Origin: Microbispora corallina
GTDB lineage: Bacteria; Actinomycetota; Actinomycetes; Streptosporangiales; Streptosporangiaceae
Length of the DNA stretch: 64,000 bases
Direction: 5' to 3'
Assembly: GCF_016863035.1 (NCBI RefSeq)
Contig: NZ_BOOC01000035.1
Span: 1-64,000 of the forward strand
Position numbers and translations under genes: made by a program. The first letter of the stretch is position 1. Every line of letters begins with the position of its first letter. Of the stretch, positions 8,566-16,833 are shown piece after piece. The notes under the pieces were generated by a model. The model saw only the letters and a list, made by a program, of their open reading frames with translations, did no database searches and was not told the origin of the DNA.

Positions 8566-9201
8566 ATGACTCCCGTTTCAGCGCTGGTTTCCTTCGCCTT
8601 CGTGGCAGGCATGCTGACGATCATTCCGGGGCTCGACACGGCCCTTGTGCTGAGGTCCGCCATGACGAGAGGGCGCAGGCACGCCTTCGCGACGGCGCTC
8701 GGCGTCAACACGGGCGTGCTGCTCTGGGGTGCGGGGGCGGCGCTCGGGGTGACAGCGCTTCTGACGGCGTCCCAGGTCGCGTACACCGTGCTCCGCTACG
8801 CCGGGGCGGCCTACCTGGTGTGGTTCGGTGTCACGCTGGTACGGCGGTCGCCGTCCGGGGGCGCGGCCGAGCCGGGTCCCGCGGTCACGGCCGCCTCCGG
8901 GGGCGCGTACCGGGCCTGGCTGAGGGGTGTCGCGACCAACCTCCTGAACCCGAAGGTGGGCGTGTTCTATGTGGCCATGCTGCCGCAGTTCATCCCGAAG
9001 GGCTCGCCGCACCTGCTGATGGGGCTCCTGCTCGCGCTCGTGCACAACGTCGAGGGTCTCGCGTGGTTCACCGCACTGATCTTCGGGACGACCGTGGCCC
9101 GGCGCCGGCTCTCGGGCGAGCGGGTCCACCGCTTGGTCGACCGGATGACGGGCGTGGTCCTCGTCGGCTTCGGACTGCGACTGGCGTTGTCCGATCACTG
9201 A
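8566..9201 (+). CDS. LysE/RhtB-family amino-acid or metabolite exporter
   Basis: A 211-residue membrane protein with about six helices. The LysE signature is clear: an N-terminal PGLDTALVLRSAMTRGRRHAFATALGV segment after the first helix (quoted as two functional blocks, PGLDTAL and the GR-rich loop), then NLLNPKVGVFYVAMLPQF. The ATG at 8566 follows a divergent promoter gap with the membrane protein gene. Substrate cannot be told from sequence; families of this type export basic or neutral amino acids. Confidence 0.88.
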   Translation: MTPVSALVSFAFVAGMLTIIPGLDTALVLRSAMTRGRRHAFATALGVNTGVLLWGAGAALGVTALLTASQVAYTVLRYAGAAYLVWFGVTLVRRSPSGGAAEPGPAVTAASGGAYRAWLRGVATNLLNPKVGVFYVAMLPQFIPKGSPHLLMGLLLALVHNVEGLAWFTALIFGTTVARRRLSGERVHRLVDRMTGVVLVGFGLRLALSDH

Positions 9202-9415
9202 GCCGGAGCGCCGGCGCGCTCGGACAGCCGTCCGTACGGCGGCGGACAGGCCCGCCCGTTTCCACGTCCGAACGGCAGCGCATAAGCTCGTCGGCAGAGG
9301 CGTCCCGATTCCGCGAAACCGTGCCTTCCGCCAGGTCAGGGCATGGTGCGCGCAGCGGACGGCACGACATAACCTATGCCTCATCCCCCGACAGGACGGA
9401 AGGGGGGCATTGTCG

Positions 9416-9889
9416 ATGCTCGATGTCGTCGACCGCCTGATCGAGACGGTGAACGCACACGACTTGGATGCCTGCGTTCGCTGCTACAGCCCCGACGCCT
9501 CCATGGTGGGGCCGGAGATGCAGGCCGAAGGCCGCGACCAGATCGAGTGCTACCACGCCCATGTCTGGGTCGGAATCCCTGATCTGTCCATCACCGTGTG
9601 GGACCGGATCGCCAAAGGCGATCGAGTGGCGGTTGAGGGGATGCTCAACGGCACGCACACCGGGCCCTTCCTGGTCGCGGGGGGCCGGATCCTGCAGCCG
9701 TCCGGCCGGCTCGTGAGCGTCAGCCTGTGCTGGGTGTTCACCGTGGAGAACGACCTGGTCACCGCCCACCGCCTCTATTTCGACCAGCTGGAGCTGTACA
9801 CCCAGCTCGGGGCCGAGCCCGCCTGGGGCGAGGAAGGGGCGGCGCCGGTCGCGCCGTGCTATTTGCCGAGTCCGCGTCAGAAGCGGTAA
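9416..9889 (+). CDS. SnoaL-like / NTF2-fold protein
   Basis: About 157 residues with the NTF2-like pattern: a helix-rich start (VDRLIETVNAHDLDACVRCYSPDA), then a curved beta-sheet with HTGPFLVAGG and an ending LYFDQLELYTQLG. ATG 9416 lies eight bases after AAGGGGGG; an in-frame TTG at 9410 is too close to it. Members of this fold include cyclases, isomerases and ester hydrolases, so no reaction can be named. The 3' end overlaps the convergent methyltransferase gene by 13 bp. Confidence 0.75.
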   Translation: MLDVVDRLIETVNAHDLDACVRCYSPDASMVGPEMQAEGRDQIECYHAHVWVGIPDLSITVWDRIAKGDRVAVEGMLNGTHTGPFLVAGGRILQPSGRLVSVSLCWVFTVENDLVTAHRLYFDQLELYTQLGAEPAWGEEGAAPVAPCYLPSPRQKR

Positions 9890-10698
9890 CGCGGTATCCA
9901 TCCGGCGTTGCGCCACGCCGGGACCAGGCCGATCAGGACCGTCAGCAGCCGGTAGTACAGCGGGGAGCGCCTGAGCAGGGTGGCGTCGCCGAGGCTGCCG
10001 ACCTCCGCGAGGCGGAGCCGGGGATGGAACCGTTCGACGTCGCGCGGGTCGCCGGGAAACCACTGTTCGACGATCCCGAACTTCGTGAACAGAGGGACCG
10101 GCCGTCTCTCACGCTGCTTCCGCACCACCGGCGAGGTGATGTTGAAGGCGATCTCACCGCTCGGGAAGTGCTCGACGATCCGGGAGAGAACCTGCCGCAC
10201 GTCGTGCTCGGGGAGGAAGTTCAGCAGACCGTCGGCGACCACGATCGCGGGCCGGTCCCGCGGGATCGCGTCGAGCCAGCCGGGCTCGGTGACCGACGCG
10301 CCGACGTAGGTGTGGCCCGGCCAGGGGCCGTACAGCCGGTCGGCGATCTCGACGATGTCCGGGAAGTCGACGTCGTACCAGTGGTGGCCGTCCGCCGGGT
10401 TGACGCGCCGGACGCGGCTGTCGAACCCGCTGCCGATGTCCAGGACGACCGCCCCCGGCGTGCGGGCGAGGAACGCCCGGATCCAGTCGTCCATCGTCCG
10501 GGAGCGCACCCCGACCGCGAAACGTCCTACGCTGAGCGGCCTGAACTGGCCGAAGTCGAAGTCGAGCCGGTCGATCGCCTGCTGCGCCGTCTCGTCGCCG
10601 AGGATCGGGTGGCGGTCCCGGCTGTCGAGCCAGCGCAGGTAGAGCTCCAGGAGCGCGGTGACGCGCACTCCGGTGAAGGTGACGGGGATCTTCTCCAT
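9877..10698 (-). CDS. Class I SAM-dependent methyltransferase, LCM/polyketide O-MT-like
   Basis: A 273-residue methyltransferase of the leucine-carboxyl-methyltransferase-like group. The SAM-binding motif is VVLDIGSGFDSRVRR, the acidic motif that follows beta-2 is WYDVDFPDIVE, and IVVADGLLNFLPEHDV is the downstream motif. GGAGG lies six bases before ATG 10698. It is 25 bp downstream of a TetR gene and should be in its operon, so its expression is probably induced when that repressor releases. The substrate is unknown; relatives methylate carboxyl or hydroxyl groups of small metabolites. Confidence 0.85.
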   Translation of the reverse strand: MEKIPVTFTGVRVTALLELYLRWLDSRDRHPILGDETAQQAIDRLDFDFGQFRPLSVGRFAVGVRSRTMDDWIRAFLARTPGAVVLDIGSGFDSRVRRVNPADGHHWYDVDFPDIVEIADRLYGPWPGHTYVGASVTEPGWLDAIPRDRPAIVVADGLLNFLPEHDVRQVLSRIVEHFPSGEIAFNITSPVVRKQRERRPVPLFTKFGIVEQWFPGDPRDVERFHPRLRLAEVGSLGDATLLRRSPLYYRLLTVLIGLVPAWRNAGWIPRYRF

Positions 10699-10723
10699 CC
10701 GGTCCTCCCAGTGATGACGCCGG

Positions 10724-11317
10724 TCACCCGCCGTCGCGGTACCCGGTCTGCCGGAGCACGGCCAGCAGGAAGTCGAGGATCTCGCCCTCGCTGCTGCTGT
10801 CGGGCTGCGTGGTGAGGTGCGTGGCGACCGCGCCCGTGAGGATCGTCTGGATGACGCCGAGGTCGGCGGAGGGGGGGAACCTCCCGCGATCACGTGCGTC
10901 CTCCAGGCTGGCGCGGATCGCCTCCTCCCGCCGCCGGATTCCGGCGTTCCAGTACGCCTCCCGCAGAGCCGGGTGATCGTGGAGCGACGTCATCAGGCGG
11001 CGGGTGAGCTGCCGCAGCCGGGGCCGGGCCAGGTGGTGCGCCCAGGCGGCGAGCATCTGCTCGACGTCGACCGGCTCCGGCGGCGGAGGCGACGCGTCCT
11101 GGCCCGCGGCGATGGCGGCGACGAGCAGCCGGATCTTGTCCGGGAACCGCCGGTACACGGTGGCCCGGGTCACGCCGGCGCGGCGGGCGACCTGCTCGAT
11201 CGTGACGGCGTCGACTCCGCGCTCGATCAGCAGGTCCACGGCCGCCGCGAGGATCGCCGCGTCGATGTCCGCGCTTCGCGGACGCCCCGGCGGCCGGTCC
11301 GGCTCCGTCTCCACCAC
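10724..11317 (-). CDS. TetR-family repressor of the methyltransferase operon
   Basis: About 197 residues. The N-terminal HTH is ILAAAVDLLIERGVDAVTI then RRAGVTRATVYRRFPDK; the C-terminal effector domain is divergent, as usual. The likely start is one of two adjacent GTG codons (11317 or 11314), only a few bases from a long inverted repeat, which suggests a short or leaderless transcript. It is upstream of and co-directional with the methyltransferase gene. Confidence 0.88.
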   Translation of the reverse strand: MVETEPDRPPGRPRSADIDAAILAAAVDLLIERGVDAVTIEQVARRAGVTRATVYRRFPDKIRLLVAAIAAGQDASPPPPEPVDVEQMLAAWAHHLARPRLRQLTRRLMTSLHDHPALREAYWNAGIRRREEAIRASLEDARDRGRFPPSADLGVIQTILTGAVATHLTTQPDSSSEGEILDFLLAVLRQTGYRDGG

Positions 11318-11322
11318 GCGAA

Positions 11323-11351
11323 TTACAATACAGACCTGTACTGTATTGTAA
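11323..11351. promoter_or_regulatory. Perfect 11-bp inverted repeat, TetR operator
   Basis: TTACAATACAG at 11323-11333 and its exact reverse complement CTGTATTGTAA at 11341-11351, with a 7-nt spacer. It is AT-rich in GC-rich surroundings and abuts the tetR start, so repressor binding would block the tetR-methyltransferase promoter. Confidence 0.75.
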
Positions 11352-11381
11352 ATACCGACGCCGTCGTTCCGTCCGCCGGTG

Positions 11382-11831
11382 TCACCCGGTCGCGATGCCC
11401 GCCTCCTCGTGGACCGTGACGAGGCCGGATCCCTCCAGAGGTTCGCCACAGGCGGCGCAGACGACGCGTGTCTCGACGTCGGCGCCGCAGGTGTGCCGGA
11501 ACCGCGGAGTCGGCGGCGGGTCCGCCAGATGCCGTAGGCCCCACTCCCTCAGCCCGATCAGCACCGGCTCGAGATCCCGCCCCGCGTGCGTCAGGTGGTA
11601 CTCGAAGCGCGGGGGCCGGTCCTGGTACGGGCGGCGCTCCAGGATCCCGGCCGACTCCAGCGACCGCAGCCGTTTGGTGAGGACGTCTCGGGGCGCGCCG
11701 GTGTTGGCGCGGATGTCGGCGAACCGGCGGACGCCCAGGAACACCTCGCGCAGCACGAGCAGCGACCACCGCTCGCCTACGAGGTCGAGGGTCCCGGCGA
11801 TGGGGCAGGCGCGAGGACCGGCGTCGTTCAT
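11382..11831 (-). CDS. HxlR-family transcriptional regulator
   Basis: A 149-residue winged-helix regulator. The HxlR pattern is CPIAGTLDLVGERWSLLVLR, then RFADIRANTGAPRDVLTKRL and EYHLTHAGRDLEPVL. It carries a C-terminal extension with four cysteines in CxAxC-like pairs (HTCGADV and VCAACGEPL), which looks like a zinc ribbon and is common in one subgroup. It is divergent from the GlxA-type regulator. HxlR proteins often sense aldehydes, quinones or thiol stress; the signal here is unknown. Confidence 0.88.
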   Translation of the reverse strand: MNDAGPRACPIAGTLDLVGERWSLLVLREVFLGVRRFADIRANTGAPRDVLTKRLRSLESAGILERRPYQDRPPRFEYHLTHAGRDLEPVLIGLREWGLRHLADPPPTPRFRHTCGADVETRVVCAACGEPLEGSGLVTVHEEAGIATG

Positions 11832-11912
11832 GCCGTCACCCTAGTTGGTTTGGAATGCGAACTCACTACGGATAGCATCGGGGGGTTCGCGGGGCACGGT
11901 CCGGAGGGGGCG

Positions 11913-12947
11913 ATGAGCCACAGGCCAGCCGGGACGGGGCCGCTCACGGTGACGTTCCTCATCTATCCGGGGGTCCGGCTGCTGGGCGTGACCGGGCCGC
12001 TCGACGTGTTCGCGTCGGCGAACGAGTTCGGCGGTCGTTATCGGGTGCGGACGGTGTCCGTCGACGGGGCGGACGTGACGACGTCGTCGGGGACCCGTCT
12101 GAGCGCCGATCTGTCCGTCGGCGACCTGAGGCAGGCCGGTGACATCCTGGTCGTCCCCGGCGGACCCGAGTGGGACAGGCCGATCAGGGACGGCGCGTTG
12201 CTGGAGGCCGTGCGGAGGCTGGACGGGAGCGCCCGATGCACGGCCTCCCTGTGCACGGGCGCGTTCCTGCTGGCGGCCGCCGGCCTTCTGGACGGCCGTC
12301 GCGCGGCGACCCACTGGCGGCACGCGCGGCAACTCGCGCTGCGCTTCCCCGGCGTCCAGGTCGAACCGGACTCGATCTTCGTCAAGGACGGCAGGATGAT
12401 GACGTCGGCCGGGGCCAGCGCGGGCATCGATCTCTCCTTGGCGCTCGTCGAGGAGCACTACGGGGCCGAGGTGGCCCGTGCGGTGGCGAGGGAGATGGTC
12501 GTCTTCATGCAGCGGCCCGGAGGGCAGTCCCAGCTCAGTGTCCGCGCGCGTGCCCCGCACACCCGGCAGGGGATGCTCCGCCGGGTGCTGGACGCCGTCG
12601 TCGAGAGCCCCGATGCCGACCACACGCTGGCCGCGATGGCGCGCAGGGCCGGTGTCAGCGCCCGCCACATCAGCCGGCTCTTCTCCGACGAGGTGGGGAC
12701 GACTCCGGCCCGCTACGTCGAACAGGTCCGTCTCGAAGCGGCGCAGGCGATGCTGGAGACCTGCGACGATCCGATGGACGTGATCGCCCGCCGCACCGGC
12801 TTCGGCTCCCCCGAGTCGATGCGCAGGGCGTTCGTGCGGAATCTGGGGGTCACCCCGGGCATCGTCAGAGCGGGCTTCCGCACCGCCGGCGTGGACAGGG
12901 CCGCTGCGCCCGAGACCGCCGGGCGCAGCGGCGTCGTGGTGGCGTGA
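11913..12947 (+). CDS. GlxA-type AraC regulator with DJ-1/PfpI domain
   Basis: A 344-residue regulator. Residues about 8-180 form a DJ-1/PfpI (class I amidotransferase-like) domain with the cysteine elbow in ASLCTGAFLLAAAGLLDG and the typical AATHWRH. Residues about 225-325 form two AraC helix-turn-helices (LAAMARRAGVSARHISRLF and VIARRTGFGSPESMRRAF). GGAGGGGGCG precedes ATG 11913. Such proteins sense small molecules through the first domain; many control amine or choline catabolism. No obvious target lies beside it except the divergent HxlR gene. Confidence 0.9.
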   Translation: MSHRPAGTGPLTVTFLIYPGVRLLGVTGPLDVFASANEFGGRYRVRTVSVDGADVTTSSGTRLSADLSVGDLRQAGDILVVPGGPEWDRPIRDGALLEAVRRLDGSARCTASLCTGAFLLAAAGLLDGRRAATHWRHARQLALRFPGVQVEPDSIFVKDGRMMTSAGASAGIDLSLALVEEHYGAEVARAVAREMVVFMQRPGGQSQLSVRARAPHTRQGMLRRVLDAVVESPDADHTLAAMARRAGVSARHISRLFSDEVGTTPARYVEQVRLEAAQAMLETCDDPMDVIARRTGFGSPESMRRAFVRNLGVTPGIVRAGFRTAGVDRAAAPETAGRSGVVVA

Positions 12948-12998
12948 TCCCTCCCCCAGCCGCCTGACCGGCCTCTGGTTCCCTGCCGCCGGCTCGCG

Positions 12999-14831
12999 TC
13001 ACAGCGTCGTCTCTGCGGCGGCGATGACGGCCTCGGCGACGGACTCCGCGGCGAGACCGGCCTCGGCCAGGATCTCCGCGCGAGTGCCCTGGCCGGGGAA
13101 GCCGTCCGCCACGCCCAGCACCTGGACGTGGGCGCGGACTCCGGCGTCGTGCAGCGACTGGATGAGCGCCGTCCCGACGCCTCCGGCGCGCAGACCGTCC
13201 TCGACAGTGACCACCGCGCGGTGCCGGGTGACCAGCCGGATCAGCTCCGCGGGCAGCGGCTTGACCCACCGCGGGTCCACCACCGTCGTCTCGACGCCGT
13301 GCCGGGCGCACCGCCGCGACGCGTCCAGGGCGGCCTGGGCCATCGCTCCCACGGCGACCACGAGGACTCCGTCGTGCGACTCACGCAACACGTCGACGCC
13401 GCCGGTGCGGCGGAGGGCGGGGATGTCCGCTCCGACGGCGCCCCGCGGGAATCGGACGGCGGTGGGCGCGCCGGTCACGGCGATCGCCTCGCGCAACTCC
13501 TCGCGGAGCGTCGGCAGATCGCGTGGCGCCGCGATGCGCAGACCCGGGACCGGCTGGAGCAGGGCGAGATCCCAAAGCCCGTTGTGGCTCGGGCCGTCGT
13601 CTCCGGTGACCCCCGCCCGGTCCACGACGAGGGTGGCGCCCAGCCGGTGCAACGCGAGGTCCATCAGCACCTGGTCGAGAGCCCGGTTGAGAAAGGTGCC
13701 GTAGAGCGCGACCACCGGATGCAGGCCCGCCATCGCGAGCCCGGCGGCCGACGCCACCGCGTGCTGCTCGGCGATCCCGACGTCGAAGCACCGTGCCGGG
13801 TACGCCGCGGCGAACCTCGTCAGCCCCACCGATCCGGGCATGGCGGCGGTGATGGCGACGAGGTCCCGGCGCTCGGCCGCGAGCGAGACCATCTCGTCCC
13901 CGAAGGCCGCCGACCAGCTGAGCCCGCCCGGGCGCGGTGGCCGGCCGGTGAGCGGGTCGATCACCCCGACACCGTGGAGGTGGTCCTCGTCGTCCTCCTC
14001 GGCCGGCCGGTAGCCGAGGCCCTTCCGCGTCACGCAGTGGACGACGACGGGGGCCTCGGATGCCTTGGCGCGCTCCAGCGCTTCCTCCAGGGCCGGGATG
14101 TCGTGCCCGTCGACCGGGCCCAGATACGTGAGGCCGAGATCCTCGAAGAGCACCCGCGGGGCACGAGCATCCGGGACGGTCTGTCCCGTTGCGCTGCCCG
14201 GTGCCTGCTCGCCCCCGTCCGGGTGCCGCTCGTGGCCCGAGCGCGTCCGGAGCGTGGCCAGGTGCCGGGCGAGGCCTCCCACGGTGGGGGCGTACGAGCG
14301 TCCGTTGTCGTTCACGACGATCACTACGGGGCGTCGGGGCGCCGCCGCGATGCTGTTGAGGGCCTCCCAGGCCAGGCCGCCCGTCAGAGCGCCGTCACCC
14401 ACGACGGCCACGACGCGCCGGTCCTTATCCCCGGACAGCTCGCGCGCCTTCGCCATGCCGTCCGCGTAGGAAAGCGCCGCCGACGCGTGGGAGTGCTCAA
14501 TGTGATCGTGCGGGGACTCCGCGCGGCTGGGGTAACCGGACAGGCCGCCACGGCGCCGCAGCTCGGCGAACCGGCGGGCACGACCGGTGACGATCTTGTG
14601 GACGTACGCCTGGTGGCCGACGTCCCAGAGCAGGGCGTCGCGTGGGGAGTCGAAGGTCCGGTGCAGCGCCAAGGTCAGCTCGACCACTCCCAGGTTGGGT
14701 CCGAGGTGCCCTCCGGTCTTCGCGACGTGCCGGACGAGGAAGGCGCGGATCTCCCCGGCGAGGGCGGCCAGCTGCGCATGGCTCAGGCGCCGCAGGTCGG
14801 ACGGTTCGTCGACGTCGTCCAGCAGGGTCAT
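12999..14831 (-). CDS. dxs: 1-deoxy-D-xylulose-5-phosphate synthase
   Basis: A 610-residue thiamine-diphosphate enzyme that joins pyruvate and glyceraldehyde 3-phosphate, the first step of the MEP isoprenoid pathway. Seen in order: GGHLGPNLGVVELTLALH, WDVGHQAYVHKIVTGR, the ThDP motif GDGALTGGLAWEALN, DRAGVTGDDGPSHNG and the C-terminal transketolase domain. It is slightly short for DXS (usually about 620-645). It stands alone, without other isoprenoid genes, so it could be the housekeeping copy or a second copy for terpenoid supply. GAGAGGAGAG precedes ATG 14831. Confidence 0.95.
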   Translation of the reverse strand: MTLLDDVDEPSDLRRLSHAQLAALAGEIRAFLVRHVAKTGGHLGPNLGVVELTLALHRTFDSPRDALLWDVGHQAYVHKIVTGRARRFAELRRRGGLSGYPSRAESPHDHIEHSHASAALSYADGMAKARELSGDKDRRVVAVVGDGALTGGLAWEALNSIAAAPRRPVVIVVNDNGRSYAPTVGGLARHLATLRTRSGHERHPDGGEQAPGSATGQTVPDARAPRVLFEDLGLTYLGPVDGHDIPALEEALERAKASEAPVVVHCVTRKGLGYRPAEEDDEDHLHGVGVIDPLTGRPPRPGGLSWSAAFGDEMVSLAAERRDLVAITAAMPGSVGLTRFAAAYPARCFDVGIAEQHAVASAAGLAMAGLHPVVALYGTFLNRALDQVLMDLALHRLGATLVVDRAGVTGDDGPSHNGLWDLALLQPVPGLRIAAPRDLPTLREELREAIAVTGAPTAVRFPRGAVGADIPALRRTGGVDVLRESHDGVLVVAVGAMAQAALDASRRCARHGVETTVVDPRWVKPLPAELIRLVTRHRAVVTVEDGLRAGGVGTALIQSLHDAGVRAHVQVLGVADGFPGQGTRAEILAEAGLAAESVAEAVIAAAETTL

Positions 14832-15112
14832 GCGTGGTCTCTCCTCTCCGTGCCAGGCTTGAGGTCCGCACTGGTCGAGTGCGTGGGGGACGCGTGGAAC
14901 TCCCGCACGTCACGTACGTGGGGCAGAAGCGTTCCTGGTGCGAACAGTCGCGCGACGCGGCCGGCCCGCCGTCGTCGCGGGCACGACGGTCGGATCGACG
15001 GCGTCCGGACGATCGCGTCGGGCTCTTCGACCCTAGGGCGGCATCGGTGCCCAAAACGCCAGCTCAACACGCCACAACTGCGGCACATCAGGACATCGCC
15101 CGATGCGGCCGC

Positions 15113-15202
15113 CCGAGCCGCGCCGGTCAGCCGAGCCGCGCCGGTCAGCCGAGCCGAGCCGGTCAGCCGAGCCGAGCCGGTCAGCCGAGCCGTTCACCCG
15201 AG
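15113..15202. repeat. 18-bp tandem repeat in a 550-bp non-coding gap
   Basis: Four complete 18-bp units, CCGAGCCGCGCCGGTCAG (copies 3 and 4 have A for C at position 9), at 15113-15184, then a decayed fifth. It lies in the gap between dxs and the DUF6884 gene (14832-15383), in which I see no convincing gene. Because 18 is a multiple of three, all frames stay open here, giving spurious repetitive ORFs. It may be a slippage product or a multimerised binding site. Confidence 0.8.
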
Positions 15203-15383
15203 CCGGGCCGGGTGGCGCCGGGGCCGTCCGCCGCCCCGCCGCCGTCTGCCGCTGTCCGGCGGGCCCGCGTGTCCGGATCCGAGGGTCGCGGGTCCGGACC
15301 ACCCGCCATCGCCGCCGCCCGCCGCCCCGTTGTACCCCTCGGCCGCGGCCCCGCGGCCGACGAGTTCGACTCCGGGAGGCGAC

Positions 15384-15449
15384 ATGACCCACCGTGGACG
15401 ACCTGACGTGCGCGAAGACGCCGAGCTGGGACGGCCGGCCCGACGATGA
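15384..15449 (+). CDS. 21-residue ORF overlapping the DUF6884 gene
   Basis: ATG 15384 follows GGGAGG by four bases, a strong ribosome site, and encodes MTHRGRPDVREDAELGRPAR then R and stop. Its TGA overlaps the next gene's ATG as ATGA (15446-15449). The downstream gene has no good ribosome site of its own, so this short ORF may serve to load ribosomes onto it. The charged peptide itself resembles nothing I know. Confidence 0.4.
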   Translation: MTHRGRPDVREDAELGRPARR

Positions 15450-15898
15450 GCGACTACCGTGACTTCGCCCGTCCCGAACTGGTCGTGATCCCGTGCGGCA
15501 GCAGGAAGCTCGATCACGCCGCTCGGGCGGCCGACATGTATATCGGCTCCTACCATCGCGCATGCCGCAAGGCGGCCGAGGCGCTACGGCCGGACCGGCT
15601 GATCATCCTGTCCGCCCGCTACGGGCTGCTCGATCCGGACGACGTCATCGAGCCGTACGACACCCCGCACGGCACAGCCGACGCCGTCACGGCCGGGCTT
15701 CTGCTGGACCAGGCGCACCAGCGTGGACTCGCCCGCCTCGACCCTGTCGTGCTCCTCGGAGGTGCGCGACACGTCACCTTGGCCCGGGCGATCTGGCCGC
15801 ACGCCCGTACGCCGCTGAGCGGGACGCGCGGCATGGGGGAACAGTTCGCCCGACTCGCGGCCATCGCCAGGTCGAAGGGGCCCGGCCACCCGGCCTGA
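15446..15898 (+). CDS. DUF6884-like protein
   Basis: A 150-residue soluble protein with the DUF6884 signature: LVVIPCGSRKLDHAARAADMY near the start (key residues C-G-S-x-K), then a YHRACRKAA helix, LIILSARYGLLDPDDVIEPYD and a C-terminal HARTPLSGTRGMGEQ. Members occur widely in phages and actinobacteria; a nucleotide- or nucleic-acid-related role has been suggested but not shown, so I assign no function. It is translationally coupled to the 21-codon ORF before it. Confidence 0.75.
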   Translation: MSDYRDFARPELVVIPCGSRKLDHAARAADMYIGSYHRACRKAAEALRPDRLIILSARYGLLDPDDVIEPYDTPHGTADAVTAGLLLDQAHQRGLARLDPVVLLGGARHVTLARAIWPHARTPLSGTRGMGEQFARLAAIARSKGPGHPA

Positions 15899-15944
15899 GA
15901 CCGGCATCCGGCCAGGCGGATCTCCGTCTTCACCCCCGCCGCGG

Positions 15945-16772
15945 CTACCGGCAGTCGCCGACGAGCGCGGCGAACGCGTCCAGCGTGCGCAGGGTCTCGG
16001 CCTCGGGCTGGGTCGGCAGCGAAAGCGCCACGCGGCCGGCCCCCGCCTCCGCGTAGGCGGCGACGAGTTCCGGATCGGGTGGCACGGAGGCCACGATCAC
16101 CGGCACGTCCCCGGCGACCTCGGCCAACCGGTCCAACTGGGGCCGGACCCGGGCCGGGTGCCCCACCGCGTGCGGCATCCAGCCGTCGCCGTGCGCCGCC
16201 ACCCTGGCCAGCGCCGCCTGGCCGTCGCCGCCGATGTAGACGGGCGGATGCGGGTGCTGTACCGGCTTCGGCCAGCAGAAGATCGGGGCGAAGTCGACGT
16301 ACTCGCCGTGGAACTCGGCTTTGTCCCTGGTCCAGATCTCCTTGATCGCGCCCAGCCGTTCGTTCAGCAGGGCCCCCCGCCTGCGTGGATCGGTGCCGTG
16401 ATTGCGCATCTGCTCGCGGTTCCAGCCCGTGCCCACGCCGAAGATCACCCGGCCGTCGGACACCAGGTCCAGGCTGGCGACCTCCTTGGCGGTATGGATC
16501 ACGTCGCGCTGGGCCAGCAGAGCCACCCCGGTCCCCAGCAGCAGGTCGCGGGTCACCGTCGCGGCCGCCGTCAACGCGACGAACGGGTCGAGGGTCCGGT
16601 AGTACACCCTGGGAAGCTCGCCGCCCCCGGGAAACCGCGTCTCCCGCTCCACGGGAATGTGGCTGTGCTCGTGCAGGAAGAGCGAATCGAAACCACGCTC
16701 CTCCAACGCCGTGGCCAGCGCGGCAGGTCCGATGCCCTCATCCGTCATGAACGTTGTGACACCAACCTTCAT
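15945..16772 (-). CDS. LLM-class F420-dependent oxidoreductase
   Basis: A 275-residue luciferase-like monooxygenase-fold protein. It has the (beta/alpha)8 start MKVGVTTFMTDEGIGPAALA, the F420-subgroup segment RVIFGVGTGWNREQMRNHGT, and PVYIGGDGQAALARVAAHGDGW. Actinobacterial members of this length usually transfer hydride to or from coenzyme F420. The substrate is unknown, and no operon partner is evident. Confidence 0.87.
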   Translation of the reverse strand: MKVGVTTFMTDEGIGPAALATALEERGFDSLFLHEHSHIPVERETRFPGGGELPRVYYRTLDPFVALTAAATVTRDLLLGTGVALLAQRDVIHTAKEVASLDLVSDGRVIFGVGTGWNREQMRNHGTDPRRRGALLNERLGAIKEIWTRDKAEFHGEYVDFAPIFCWPKPVQHPHPPVYIGGDGQAALARVAAHGDGWMPHAVGHPARVRPQLDRLAEVAGDVPVIVASVPPDPELVAAYAEAGAGRVALSLPTQPEAETLRTLDAFAALVGDCR

Positions 16773-16833
16773 GCGAACAAGTCAATCACTCCCCGTGGCG
16801 GCGCCGCCCGAGGCCGCCCGGCGGGACGATGTC

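Noticed and set aside
15113-15202. Repeat array as a CRISPR
   Set aside because: Units are contiguous with no spacers, and no cas genes are near.
13128-15449. 773-codon frame opposite dxs
   Set aside because: Antisense shadow extended by the 18-bp repeats; only its last 22 codons (15384-15449) have a plausible start site.
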